Made by a program: the position numbers and the translations under genes. Under the pieces are notes generated by a model. The model was not told the DNA's origin, made no database searches, and saw only the letters and a program-made list of their open reading frames with translations. From NCBI GenBank assembly GCA_947853245.1, contig CANTWP010000005.1:1-5170 (forward strand): DNA of 5,170 nucleotides, given 5' to 3'. The stretch is from an uncultured Bacilli bacterium (GTDB taxonomy: Bacteria; Bacillota_I; Bacilli_A; RF39; UBA660). Positions 1 through 5,170 of this stretch are shown one piece after another. How positions within the stretch are numbered: position 1 is the first letter of the stretch; each line of letters starts with the position of its first letter.

Positions 1-1
1 A

Positions 2-671
2 TATCATACTGCTTTTATTTTTCTTATCTTTTTAGTCTCACATCATTTACAATTATACAGTAATGACTTTAAAGTTAACCAAAAAGATGGTTATATAGTA
101 TATGATATTTTATTAAATAATGTTGGATATAAACTTTATAAATCTGTTGTAAATAGTTTTTTCTTGATACCAGATAATTTTAATGGTTTTAATAAATAAT
201 TTAATGATATAATGTATTTTGGAAGAAATGAGTTTGGCTGTTCATTTCATAAAATAATCAATGATGAAGGTAAGATTTTTTTTGACTATTATGATTCATC
301 CGCTACATTTATGGAATGCCCAGATGAACTGCATGCTACTTATAGAAATGAAACTTGTAGTGATAATCAACTATTACAAGAGTCTTTTGAAACTAGTGAA
401 AAATCCTTTATAGCTTATATAAATAGTAAGGATTATTTGAAATTATTAAAAGAAAAAAAATACTGATAGAATTAGCTTATTAGAAGTATTAAGAAATGCT
501 AAAATGACCTTATACAGGAATGTATCAGGCAATATGTTAGAAAGACTTAGCTTTTTTGTTGAAAATCCATATTATGATTATGAAATAATTGATGATCAAA
601 GTAGTTCTTTGTTTGAAATTATTGATAATATATTAATTAAAAATAAAATACTTAATAAAAAGAAATTTTAG
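2..671 (+). pseudogene. Broken gene of unknown function (5'-truncated by window, one in-frame stop, one frameshift)
   Basis: I do not recognise this protein. The frame is open from base 2 to a TAA at 197-199 (65 codons, beginning with a short hydrophobic stretch, FIFLIFLV), then continues in the same frame through an ATG at 212 to a TGA at 464-466. From about base 450 the next frame (AAG, then Lys-rich, then NTDRISLLEVL) stays open to a TAG at 669-671. Reading through the TAA and skipping one base in the A8 run gives a single product of about 220 residues, acidic and Tyr/Asn/Ser-rich. The ATG at 212 has no ribosome-binding site in front of it, and neither has the ATG at 504, so independent small genes are unlikely. 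I infer a decaying gene. Sequencing error is possible for the A8 shift, less so for the TAA. A separate partial gene ending at 199 followed by a remnant is the main alternative. No domain was identifiable. Confidence 0.6.
453..460 (+). other. A8 homopolymer at the frame break
   Basis: Eight consecutive A residues sit exactly where the open frame changes. Upstream the frame ends LLKEKKY then TGA at 464-466; downstream the next frame is open for 69 codons, from ACT at 462 to TAG at 669-671. Removing one A would join the two. Such runs are prone to polymerase slippage and to sequencing miscounts, so this may be a mutation, an assembly error or a phase-variable tract. Confidence 0.6.
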
Positions 672-680
672 ATTTTTTTT

Positions 681-713
681 TTGACATTCTTTTTTTAATT
701 AAATTGCTACAAT
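681..713 (+). promoter_or_regulatory. Candidate promoter of the spoIIP-like operon
   Basis: A perfect TTGACA (681-686) is followed by TGCTACAAT at 705-713, an extended -10 (TG, one base, TACAAT at 708-713). The 21-base spacer is too long for a standard sigma-A promoter, so the -10 may work mainly through its TG extension. Alternatively ACATTCT (684-690) and GCTACAAT (706-713), 15 bases apart, resemble the sigma-E pattern used by spoIIP in Bacillus; that reading is inference. Either gives a transcript start near 720, about 20 bases ahead of the ATG at 740. The segment lies in T-rich DNA just after the upstream broken gene. Confidence 0.45.
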
Positions 714-725
714 ATGAATATAATG

Positions 726-736
726 AAGCGAGTGAT
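726..736 (+). promoter_or_regulatory. Ribosome-binding site deciding the spoIIP-like start
   Basis: AAGCGAGTGAT matches 8 of 11 positions of the ideal Shine-Dalgarno extension AAGGAGGTGAT and lies three bases before ATG 740. It supports ATG 740 over the in-frame TTG at 704, which has no such site and lies inside the putative promoter. Confidence 0.6.
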
Positions 737-739
737 TAT

Positions 740-1696
740 ATGAAAAAGAGATTTAGAACAAAAAAAGAGTTAAAGAATATTTTGAAAGTAATATTGATAT
801 TAATAATATTATTAATAATTTATTTTTTTATGTCTCACTTAGTATCTAAAATAAATTTTAATTTTGATAATGAAACATTAATTTTTTATATTTTAGAAGA
901 TTCAAATCATCATTTACCAAGAAAAAATAATGTTAATAAATTATTTTTAAAAACTATTTATAAAATTGATATTACCAATCCTATAACATTATTACAGAAT
1001 ACTTCACATTATATAGAAAATAAAGAAGAAACTATTTTAGTTTATAATAAGGATTATCAAGAAGAAATAACACCAGTTATTAAAGATGAAAATGATCAAC
1101 CGTTGGTATATATTTATAGTACACATCCAACAGAAACTTTTAAGAATACAGAATTAAGTATTCACAATATCGAACCTAATATAAAGGAAGTGTCTTTTGT
1201 TTTAAAAGAAAAACTAGAAAACTTAGGTGTTAAAACTATTGTAGAAGAAGCTTCTATTCCAAATTATTTAAAAGAACATAATTATAATTATAATCAAAGT
1301 TATATAGCTAGTCGTTATTATGTAGAAAAGGCAAACAAAAATAATCCTAATATAGATTTATTTATCGATTTACATAGAGATGCTCTTGAATATAAGCATT
1401 CTGTGGCAACGATTGATAATAATAAGTATGCTAAAATAATGTTTGTAGTTGGTTTAAATCATGATGATTATCAAAGTTCACTAAATGTTGCTGATAAATT
1501 AAACAAATATTTAAACAAGAATTATTCAGGGATAAGTCGGGGGATATATCAAAATAAAAGTGCTACTTATAATCAAAATGTTACTAATAATATGATTTTA
1601 ATTGAATTAGGAGGTAATAATAATGAGCTGTCTGAAGTATTAAATAGTGTAGATGCATTAGCGTCTGCTATAAAGGAGCTTTTATATGAAAACTGA
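740..1696 (+). CDS. spoIIP: SpoIIP-like membrane-anchored peptidoglycan hydrolase
   Basis: In spore formers SpoIIP is an N-acetylmuramoyl-L-alanine amidase and endopeptidase that works with SpoIID and SpoIIM to thin septal peptidoglycan during engulfment. This 318-residue protein has a basic N-terminus, one membrane helix at about residues 13-31, a variable linker to about 120, then the hydrolase domain. Family landmarks seen are VYIYSTHPTE (123-132), DLHRD (210-214), VVGLN (236-240), a GISRGIY stretch (264-270), YNQN (277-280) and LIELGG (287-292). H129, H212 and E289 are the likely metal-binding or catalytic residues by family analogy. The first His of the usual HTH motif is Ser127. It is shorter than the B. 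subtilis protein (about 400 residues), mainly in the linker. Its end overlaps the next gene by 11 bases, indicating co-translation. In a non-sporulating host it could serve vegetative wall remodelling. Family assignment is firm; a sporulation role is inferred. Confidence 0.85.
   Translation: MKKRFRTKKELKNILKVILILIILLIIYFFMSHLVSKINFNFDNETLIFYILEDSNHHLPRKNNVNKLFLKTIYKIDITNPITLLQNTSHYIENKEETILVYNKDYQEEITPVIKDENDQPLVYIYSTHPTETFKNTELSIHNIEPNIKEVSFVLKEKLENLGVKTIVEEASIPNYLKEHNYNYNQSYIASRYYVEKANKNNPNIDLFIDLHRDALEYKHSVATIDNNKYAKIMFVVGLNHDDYQSSLNVADKLNKYLNKNYSGISRGIYQNKSATYNQNVTNNMILIELGGNNNELSEVLNSVDALASAIKELLYEN
1673..1679 (+). promoter_or_regulatory. Ribosome-binding site of the small membrane protein, inside spoIIP
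   Basis: AAGGAGC lies within the last codons of the spoIIP-like gene, with GGAG (1675-1678) seven bases before ATG 1686. It fixes the start of the small gene and shows that the overlap is a genuine translational coupling arrangement. Confidence 0.75.
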
Positions 1697-2036
1697 AACA
1701 AAACAAGAACTAGGAAATAAGATATTTAGAAGATTTTGGTTTGTAATGTTTTTAATATTTTTAACTTTATATATATCACAAGCATCTGGTTATTATGAAT
1801 ATGAGATTAGTAAAAAATCTACTTTTACTACTGAACAAATAAAGAAGTTTGAACAAGATATTAAAGATGGTAAAAATATTGATATACAAGAGTATATGGA
1901 AAATACTAATAAAAATTATCAAAATAAATTATCAAAAATGGCTTTATCTCTTTCGGAAACTATATCTAAATATACTAAGTTAGGAATAGAAAAATTCTTC
2001 TCTGTGATCGGTAATGCTATGGAAGATGGTAAATAA
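1686..2036 (+). CDS. Small single-pass membrane protein of unknown function, coupled to spoIIP
   Basis: The family is not one I can name. The 116-residue product has a basic N-terminus (K3, K6, K12, R15, R16), one hydrophobic helix at about 17-31 (FWFVMFLIFLTLY), and then a mostly hydrophilic tail. By the positive-inside rule the tail should lie outside the cytoplasm. The tail begins YYEYEISKKSTFTTEQ, continues with an acidic/Lys stretch including DIKDGKNIDIQEYM (58-71), and ends in a predicted amphipathic helix (about 83-112). It has a strong ribosome-binding site and overlaps spoIIP by 11 bases, so the two products are probably made in a fixed ratio at the membrane. That suggests, by inference only, an accessory or regulator of the SpoIIP-like hydrolase. 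It is not SpoIIM (multi-pass) or SpoIID (a larger lytic transglycosylase). No catalytic motif is visible. Confidence 0.8.
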   Translation: MKTETKQELGNKIFRRFWFVMFLIFLTLYISQASGYYEYEISKKSTFTTEQIKKFEQDIKDGKNIDIQEYMENTNKNYQNKLSKMALSLSETISKYTKLGIEKFFSVIGNAMEDGK

Positions 2037-2077
2037 TAAGATGTTATCTATAACAACAAAAACTTAAAAAATTATTA

Positions 2078-2106
2078 TTAAAAAAATATCCAAAATATGA
2101 TATAAT
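2078..2106 (+). promoter_or_regulatory. uvrA promoter (extended -10)
   Basis: TATAAT (2101-2106) is preceded by TG at 2098-2099, forming a consensus extended -10, with a partial -35 TTAAAA (2078-2083, 4 of 6) at the ideal 17-base spacing. Transcription should start near 2113, about 20 bases before the uvrA ATG. No SOS box of the Bacillus type (CGAAC-N4-GTTCG) is visible between 2037 and 2133, and there is no clear terminator after the preceding gene, so some read-through into uvrA is possible. Confidence 0.7.
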
Positions 2107-2119
2107 AACTGTGCTTTAG

Positions 2120-2130
2120 AAAGACGTGAT
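2120..2130 (+). promoter_or_regulatory. uvrA ribosome-binding site
   Basis: AAAGACGTGAT, three bases ahead of ATG 2134, resembles the extended Shine-Dalgarno AAAGGAGGTGAT with an imperfect core. It matches the spacing seen at the spoIIP-like gene (GTGAT, three bases, ATG). The core GGAGG is missing, so initiation may be moderate. Confidence 0.5.
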
Positions 2131-2133
2131 GTT

Positions 2134-4941
2134 ATGGATAAAATTATAGTTAAAAATGCAAGAGAAAATAATTTAAAGAATGTTAGTATAGCACTTCCAA
2201 AAGATAAACTTATTGTTATGACGGGAGTCAGTGGTAGTGGTAAAAGCAGTTTAGCATTTGATACAATTTATGCTGAAGGACAAAGAAGATATGTTGAAAG
2301 CTTAAGTGCTTATGCTAGACAATTTTTAGGAGGTACTGATAAACCAGATGTGGATTCAATTGAAGGATTAAGTCCAGCCATTAGTATTGATCAAAAAACT
2401 ACTAGTAAAAATCCACGTAGTACAGTTGGAACAGTAACTGAAATATATGACTATTTACGTCTTTTATTTGCGCGTGTTGGTGTACCATACTGTCCTATTC
2501 ATAAAAGACCAATAACCAGTCAAAGTGTAGAAGAAATGACTAATCAAATTCTGAAATTAGAGGTAGGTACTAAAATCAGAGTACTTAGCCCTGTTGTTCA
2601 TGGTGATAAAGGCACACATAAGGAATTACTTGCAGATCTTTTAAAAGGCGGTTATTCCAGAGTTCGTATTGATGGGGAAGATTATGAACTAGAGAGTATA
2701 AAAGAGTTAGAAAAAAATAAAAAACATAACATTGAAGTAGTAGTAGATCGTTTAATTATGAAAGAAGATATTCGCAGTAGACTTTATGGGTCTATCGAAA
2801 CTGCTTCTAAATTATCAAAAGGAAAAGTTGTAATTGATGTTATTGGTAGTGATGAAATAGTGATGAGTGAAAAATACGCTTGTCCTGATTGTGATTTTTC
2901 ATTGCCAGAATTAGAACCTCGTATGTTTTCTTTTAATGCTCCATATGGCGCCTGTACAGAATGTAAAGGATTAGGTATAAAACAGAAGATTGACATTGAT
3001 TTAATTATTCCTAACCCAGAACTTAGTATTAATGCTGGTGGTATCAATACTTTAAATGTAGAAGATGGAATAGTGGCTACTCAAATTAATACTTTGGCCA
3101 AATATTATGATATTGATCTTGATAAACCAATTAAAGATTTAGGTGAAGATAAGTTGAATATTATTCTTTATGGTACAAATGAATTATTAGAATATAATTA
3201 TGTATCTAAGAATGGTAATACTAGAAATACTAGAGAAGTTTTTGAAGGTATTATTCCGAACTTAGAAAGAAGATATATAGAAACAAAAAGTAATTGGATT
3301 CGTGATTGGATTGAAGGATATATGACAGAGTTAGAGTGCCCTAAGTGCCATGGCTCTAGACTTGATGCTTCTGTATTATCAGTTTTAATAGGTGGTAAAA
3401 ACATTTACGAAGTAACTTTACTAAGTATTCGTGATTTACATAAATTTATTAATCATTTAAAACTTACTAAGGAACAAGAGGAGATTGCTAGATTAATCAT
3501 AAAAGAAATAGATTCTAGATTATCTTTCTTGATTAATGTTGGTTTAGAATATCTAACGCTTGCTAGAAGTGCAGGAACGTTAAGTGGTGGCGAAGCTCAA
3601 CGTATCAGGCTTGCTACACAGATTGGTTCTAGGTTAACTGGTGTACTTTACGTTTTAGATGAACCTAGTATTGGTTTACATCAAAGGGATAATGCTCGCT
3701 TGATAAATTCTTTACTTGAAATGCGTGATTTAGGTAATACCTTAATTGTTGTAGAACACGATACTGATACGATGTTAGCAGCAGATTATTTAGTTGACAT
3801 TGGTCCAGGTGCTGGTTTACATGGTGGTAAAATCATGGCGGAGGGAACTCCAATAGAGGTAATGAATAATCCAGATAGTTTAACCGGCAAATACTTACGA
3901 GGAGATTTAAAAATTGATTTACCTACTAGTAGACGTAAAGGTAATGGCAATTATTTAGAAATTAAAGGAGCCAGTGAAAATAACTTAAAGAATATTAATG
4001 TCAAGTTTCCACTTGGAACCTTAACTTGTATTACTGGTGTCAGTGGTAGTGGTAAAAGTAGTTTAATTAATGAAATACTTTATAAAGTTGTTGCTAATAA
4101 CTTATATAAAACAAAAGAAAAACCAGGTAAATATAAAGAAATTAAGGGTTTAGAAAATATTGATAAAGTAGTAGATATTTCCCAAACACCTATTGGTAGA
4201 ACCCCACGATCTAATCCTGCAACTTATACAGGTGTGTTTGATGATATTCGTGATGTATTTGCGAGTACTAAAGAAGCAAAAATTCGCGGTTATGATAAAG
4301 GACGTTTTTCATTTAACGTTAAAGGTGGTCGTTGCGAGGCTTGCTGGGGTGATGGTGTTAAAAAGATTGAAATGCATTTTTTACCTGATGTATATGTACC
4401 TTGTGAGGTTTGTGGCGGTACACGTTATAATCTAGAAACGTTGGAAGTAAAGTATAAAGGTAAGAGTATCTATGATGTTTTAGAAATGCGTGTAGAAGAG
4501 GCCTTAGAATTCTTTGAGAATGTTCCAAAAGTTAAAACTAAATTACAAATGTTAGTAGATGTAGGACTTTCTTATGTAAAATTAGGACAGAGTGCTCCAA
4601 CATTATCTGGTGGTGAAGCAGGACGTGTTAAACTTGCTAAAGAATTACAAAAGAAACCTACAGGAAAGAGTTTGTTTATTTTAGATGAACCTACAACTGG
4701 GTTACATACTGACGATATAAAAAAATTACTTGTTATTTTACAAAGAATAGTTGATAATGGTGATACCGTAATTGTTATTGAACATAATTTGGATGTTATT
4801 AAAGTAGCGGATTATATTATTGATTTGGGCCCAGAAGGTGGCGATGAAGGTGGTAAAATAATTGCTAAAGGTACACCAGAAGAAGTAGTTCAAGTAGAAA
4901 ATAGTTATACAGGGCAATTTTTAAAGAAATACTTAAATTAA
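2134..4941 (+). CDS. uvrA: UvrABC excinuclease subunit A (damage-recognition ATPase)
   Basis: UvrA is a cytoplasmic dimeric ABC ATPase that finds bulky DNA lesions, loads UvrB and starts nucleotide excision repair. The 935-residue product is of normal family length and complete. Half one has Walker A GVSGSGKS (31-38), the [15 protein letters not shown] block (51-65), a UvrB-binding/insertion region, a zinc module with C250, C253, C274 and C277, signature LSGGEAQ (483-489), Walker B with D509-E510, and switch H542. Half two has Walker A GVSGSGKS (635-642), the [16 protein letters not shown] block, the C-terminal zinc finger (C734, C737, C757, C760), signature LSGGEAG (824-830), Walker B D851-E852 and H884. 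The only odd key position is G830, where Gln is usual. The start is set by the conserved N-terminus ([14 protein letters not shown]) and the upstream ribosome-binding site. Usually uvrB lies beside uvrA; it is not upstream here. The gene has its own promoter and terminator, so it is probably monocistronic. Confidence 0.98.
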   Translation: MDKIIVKNARENNLKNVSIALPKDKLIVMTGVSGSGKSSLAFDTIYAEGQRRYVESLSAYARQFLGGTDKPDVDSIEGLSPAISIDQKTTSKNPRSTVGTVTEIYDYLRLLFARVGVPYCPIHKRPITSQSVEEMTNQILKLEVGTKIRVLSPVVHGDKGTHKELLADLLKGGYSRVRIDGEDYELESIKELEKNKKHNIEVVVDRLIMKEDIRSRLYGSIETASKLSKGKVVIDVIGSDEIVMSEKYACPDCDFSLPELEPRMFSFNAPYGACTECKGLGIKQKIDIDLIIPNPELSINAGGINTLNVEDGIVATQINTLAKYYDIDLDKPIKDLGEDKLNIILYGTNELLEYNYVSKNGNTRNTREVFEGIIPNLERRYIETKSNWIRDWIEGYMTELECPKCHGSRLDASVLSVLIGGKNIYEVTLLSIRDLHKFINHLKLTKEQEEIARLIIKEIDSRLSFLINVGLEYLTLARSAGTLSGGEAQRIRLATQIGSRLTGVLYVLDEPSIGLHQRDNARLINSLLEMRDLGNTLIVVEHDTDTMLAADYLVDIGPGAGLHGGKIMAEGTPIEVMNNPDSLTGKYLRGDLKIDLPTSRRKGNGNYLEIKGASENNLKNINVKFPLGTLTCITGVSGSGKSSLINEILYKVVANNLYKTKEKPGKYKEIKGLENIDKVVDISQTPIGRTPRSNPATYTGVFDDIRDVFASTKEAKIRGYDKGRFSFNVKGGRCEACWGDGVKKIEMHFLPDVYVPCEVCGGTRYNLETLEVKYKGKSIYDVLEMRVEEALEFFENVPKVKTKLQMLVDVGLSYVKLGQSAPTLSGGEAGRVKLAKELQKKPTGKSLFILDEPTTGLHTDDIKKLLVILQRIVDNGDTVIVIEHNLDVIKVADYIIDLGPEGGDEGGKIIAKGTPEEVVQVENSYTGQFLKKYLN

Positions 4942-4968
4942 GTTATAATGTAAAGTTATAACTTTTTT
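4940..4968 (+). terminator. Intrinsic terminator of uvrA
   Basis: A perfect 9-base-pair stem, AAGTTATAA (4940-4948) with TTATAACTT (4956-4964), encloses a 7-base loop and runs into a T tract (4963-4968) followed by another T-rich stretch. The left arm uses the last two bases of the uvrA stop codon. The stem is A+T-rich with one G-C pair, as expected in this genome, so termination may be incomplete. Confidence 0.75.
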
Positions 4969-4995
4969 GTATTTTAATTGAAATTAAGAGTTATT

Positions 4996-5024
4996 TTAAG
5001 ATAAAAAAATAATAAAAGTATAAA
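4996..5024 (+). promoter_or_regulatory. Weak candidate promoter A in the uvrA downstream region
   Basis: TTAAGA (4996-5001) and TATAAA (5019-5024) are separated by 17 bases. Transcription would start near 5031, just ahead of the orphan ribosome-binding site at 5036-5047. In such A+T-rich DNA this kind of match arises easily by chance. Confidence 0.3.
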
Positions 5025-5026
5025 AC

Positions 5027-5055
5027 TTGATATTTAGAGGAAGTGATAATATAGT
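5027..5055 (+). promoter_or_regulatory. Candidate promoter B for the gene right of the window
   Basis: TTGATA (5027-5032) and TATAGT (5050-5055) are each 5 of 6 matches to consensus at a 17-base spacer. A transcript would start near 5062 and carry a leader of about 110 bases up to the ribosome-binding site at the window's end. It overlaps the orphan ribosome-binding site, so only one of the two readings is likely to be correct. Confidence 0.4.
5036..5047 (+). promoter_or_regulatory. Orphan ribosome-binding site without a start codon
   Basis: AGAGGAAGTGAT is a good extended Shine-Dalgarno. At the position where the spoIIP-like and uvrA genes have ATG (GTGAT, three bases, start) this site has ATA (5051-5053), and the frame stops at TAG six codons later. 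It may be the remains of a lost gene start or a chance match. Confidence 0.35.
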
Positions 5056-5124
5056 AAATAAAAATTTGTAGGTAAAAGTTAAAATACTGTAAAATAAAGT
5101 TTATAGATATTTAAAAAGACTCTT

Positions 5125-5153
5125 TTGACTATAAATTACTAAAGTGATTTAAT
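5125..5153 (+). promoter_or_regulatory. Candidate promoter C close to the next gene
   Basis: TTGACT (5125-5130) and TTTAAT (5148-5153) lie 17 bases apart, with a TG extension at 5145-5146. Transcription would start near 5160, directly at the ribosome-binding site, leaving almost no leader. That makes it less convincing than the longer-leader alternative. Confidence 0.3.
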
Positions 5154-5160
5154 TATTACT

Positions 5161-5170
5161 GGAGGCGATT
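5161..5170 (+). promoter_or_regulatory. Ribosome-binding site of the next gene
   Basis: GGAGGCGATT at the last ten bases is a strong extended Shine-Dalgarno. By the spacings used at the other genes of the window, a start codon should lie at about 5172-5173, just outside. The identity of that gene cannot be seen. Confidence 0.65.

Larger units (their letters stand above)
4969..5170. other. Non-coding region after uvrA
   Basis: All three + frames are broken repeatedly by stops, and no reading frame with a plausible start leaves the window. The region holds two mutually exclusive candidate promoters (4996-5024 and 5027-5055), an orphan ribosome-binding site (5036-5047), a small hairpin (5133-5150) and a ribosome-binding site at the very end. 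It is best read as the leader of a gene starting just beyond the window. Confidence 0.6.

Noticed and set aside
212..466. A free-standing 84-residue protein
   Set aside because: No ribosome-binding site before ATG 212, the same frame is open upstream, and the open path continues past the A8 run. It looks like a piece of a broken gene.
673..682. T10 run as a terminator for the broken gene
   Set aside because: No convincing stem precedes it, only short A/T complementarity; it merges into the TTGACA element.
704..739. TTG at 704 as the start of the spoIIP-like gene, adding 12 residues
   Set aside because: It has no ribosome-binding site and lies within the -10 region, while ATG 740 has a well-placed site and gives a standard basic N-terminus plus membrane helix.
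1694..1696. TGA as Trp (Mycoplasma code), extending the spoIIP-like gene
   Set aside because: uvrA uses TGG for Trp and has no internal TGA, and the extension would add only eight codons before TAA while losing the normal family end.
2032..2079. AATAATAA / TTATTATT inverted repeat after the small membrane protein gene
   Set aside because: An 8-base A-T-only stem with a loop of about 32 bases is too weak to call a terminator.
2784..3404. Minus-strand open frames of 87 and 68 codons inside uvrA
   Set aside because: They lie wholly inside a highly conserved uvrA and show no recognisable protein features, so they are shadows of the coding strand.
2227..4058. A 20-base identical direct repeat (2227-2246 and 4039-4058)
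   Set aside because: These are the two Walker A motifs encoding VSGSGKS in the duplicated halves of UvrA, not a mobile or recombination repeat.
4193..4435. An 80-codon + frame inside uvrA
   Set aside because: An out-of-frame shadow over the zinc-finger region of the second half of UvrA.
5114..5126. AAAAGA-C-TCTTTT dyad as an operator over the candidate -35 at 5125
   Set aside because: A/T-dominated and only six bases per arm; chance occurrence is likely and no known regulator motif matches.

Overview
The window comes from a strongly A+T-rich bacterium. Shine-Dalgarno sites are of the Bacillota type, Trp is encoded by TGG, and no TGA interrupts the long frames, so the standard bacterial code applies rather than the Mycoplasma code. 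The gene content (a SpoIIP-like sporulation hydrolase plus UvrA) fits a low-GC Bacilli/Clostridia-like lineage, possibly one of the reduced-genome gut Bacilli. The exact taxon cannot be fixed from this sequence. All genes lie on the + strand.

Layout: (1) Positions 2-671 hold what looks like one decaying gene of unknown function. It has an in-frame TAA at 197-199 and a frame break at an A8 run (453-460). (2) A promoter-like segment at 681-713 precedes a two-gene unit. The first gene is spoIIP-like (740-1696, one N-terminal membrane anchor plus an extracytoplasmic SpoIIP hydrolase domain). It overlaps by 11 bases a small single-pass membrane protein of unknown function (1686-2036). (3) uvrA (2134-4941), the damage-recognition ATPase of nucleotide excision repair, is intact, has its own extended -10 promoter, and ends in an intrinsic terminator that overlaps its stop codon. 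(4) A non-coding stretch of about 200 bases (4969-5170) carries two overlapping candidate promoters, an orphan ribosome-binding site whose start codon position reads ATA, a small hairpin, and at the right edge the ribosome-binding site of the next gene.

The SpoIIP-like protein and the small membrane protein are probably made together and probably act at the cell surface, on peptidoglycan. uvrA is functionally separate: uvrB is not next to it and no SOS (LexA/DinR) box is visible. I found no mobile element, CRISPR array, tRNA or rRNA. The least explained items are the small partner of SpoIIP, the unusual residues in SpoIIP and in the second UvrA signature motif, and the broken gene at the left edge. 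None amounts to clear evidence of a new system.
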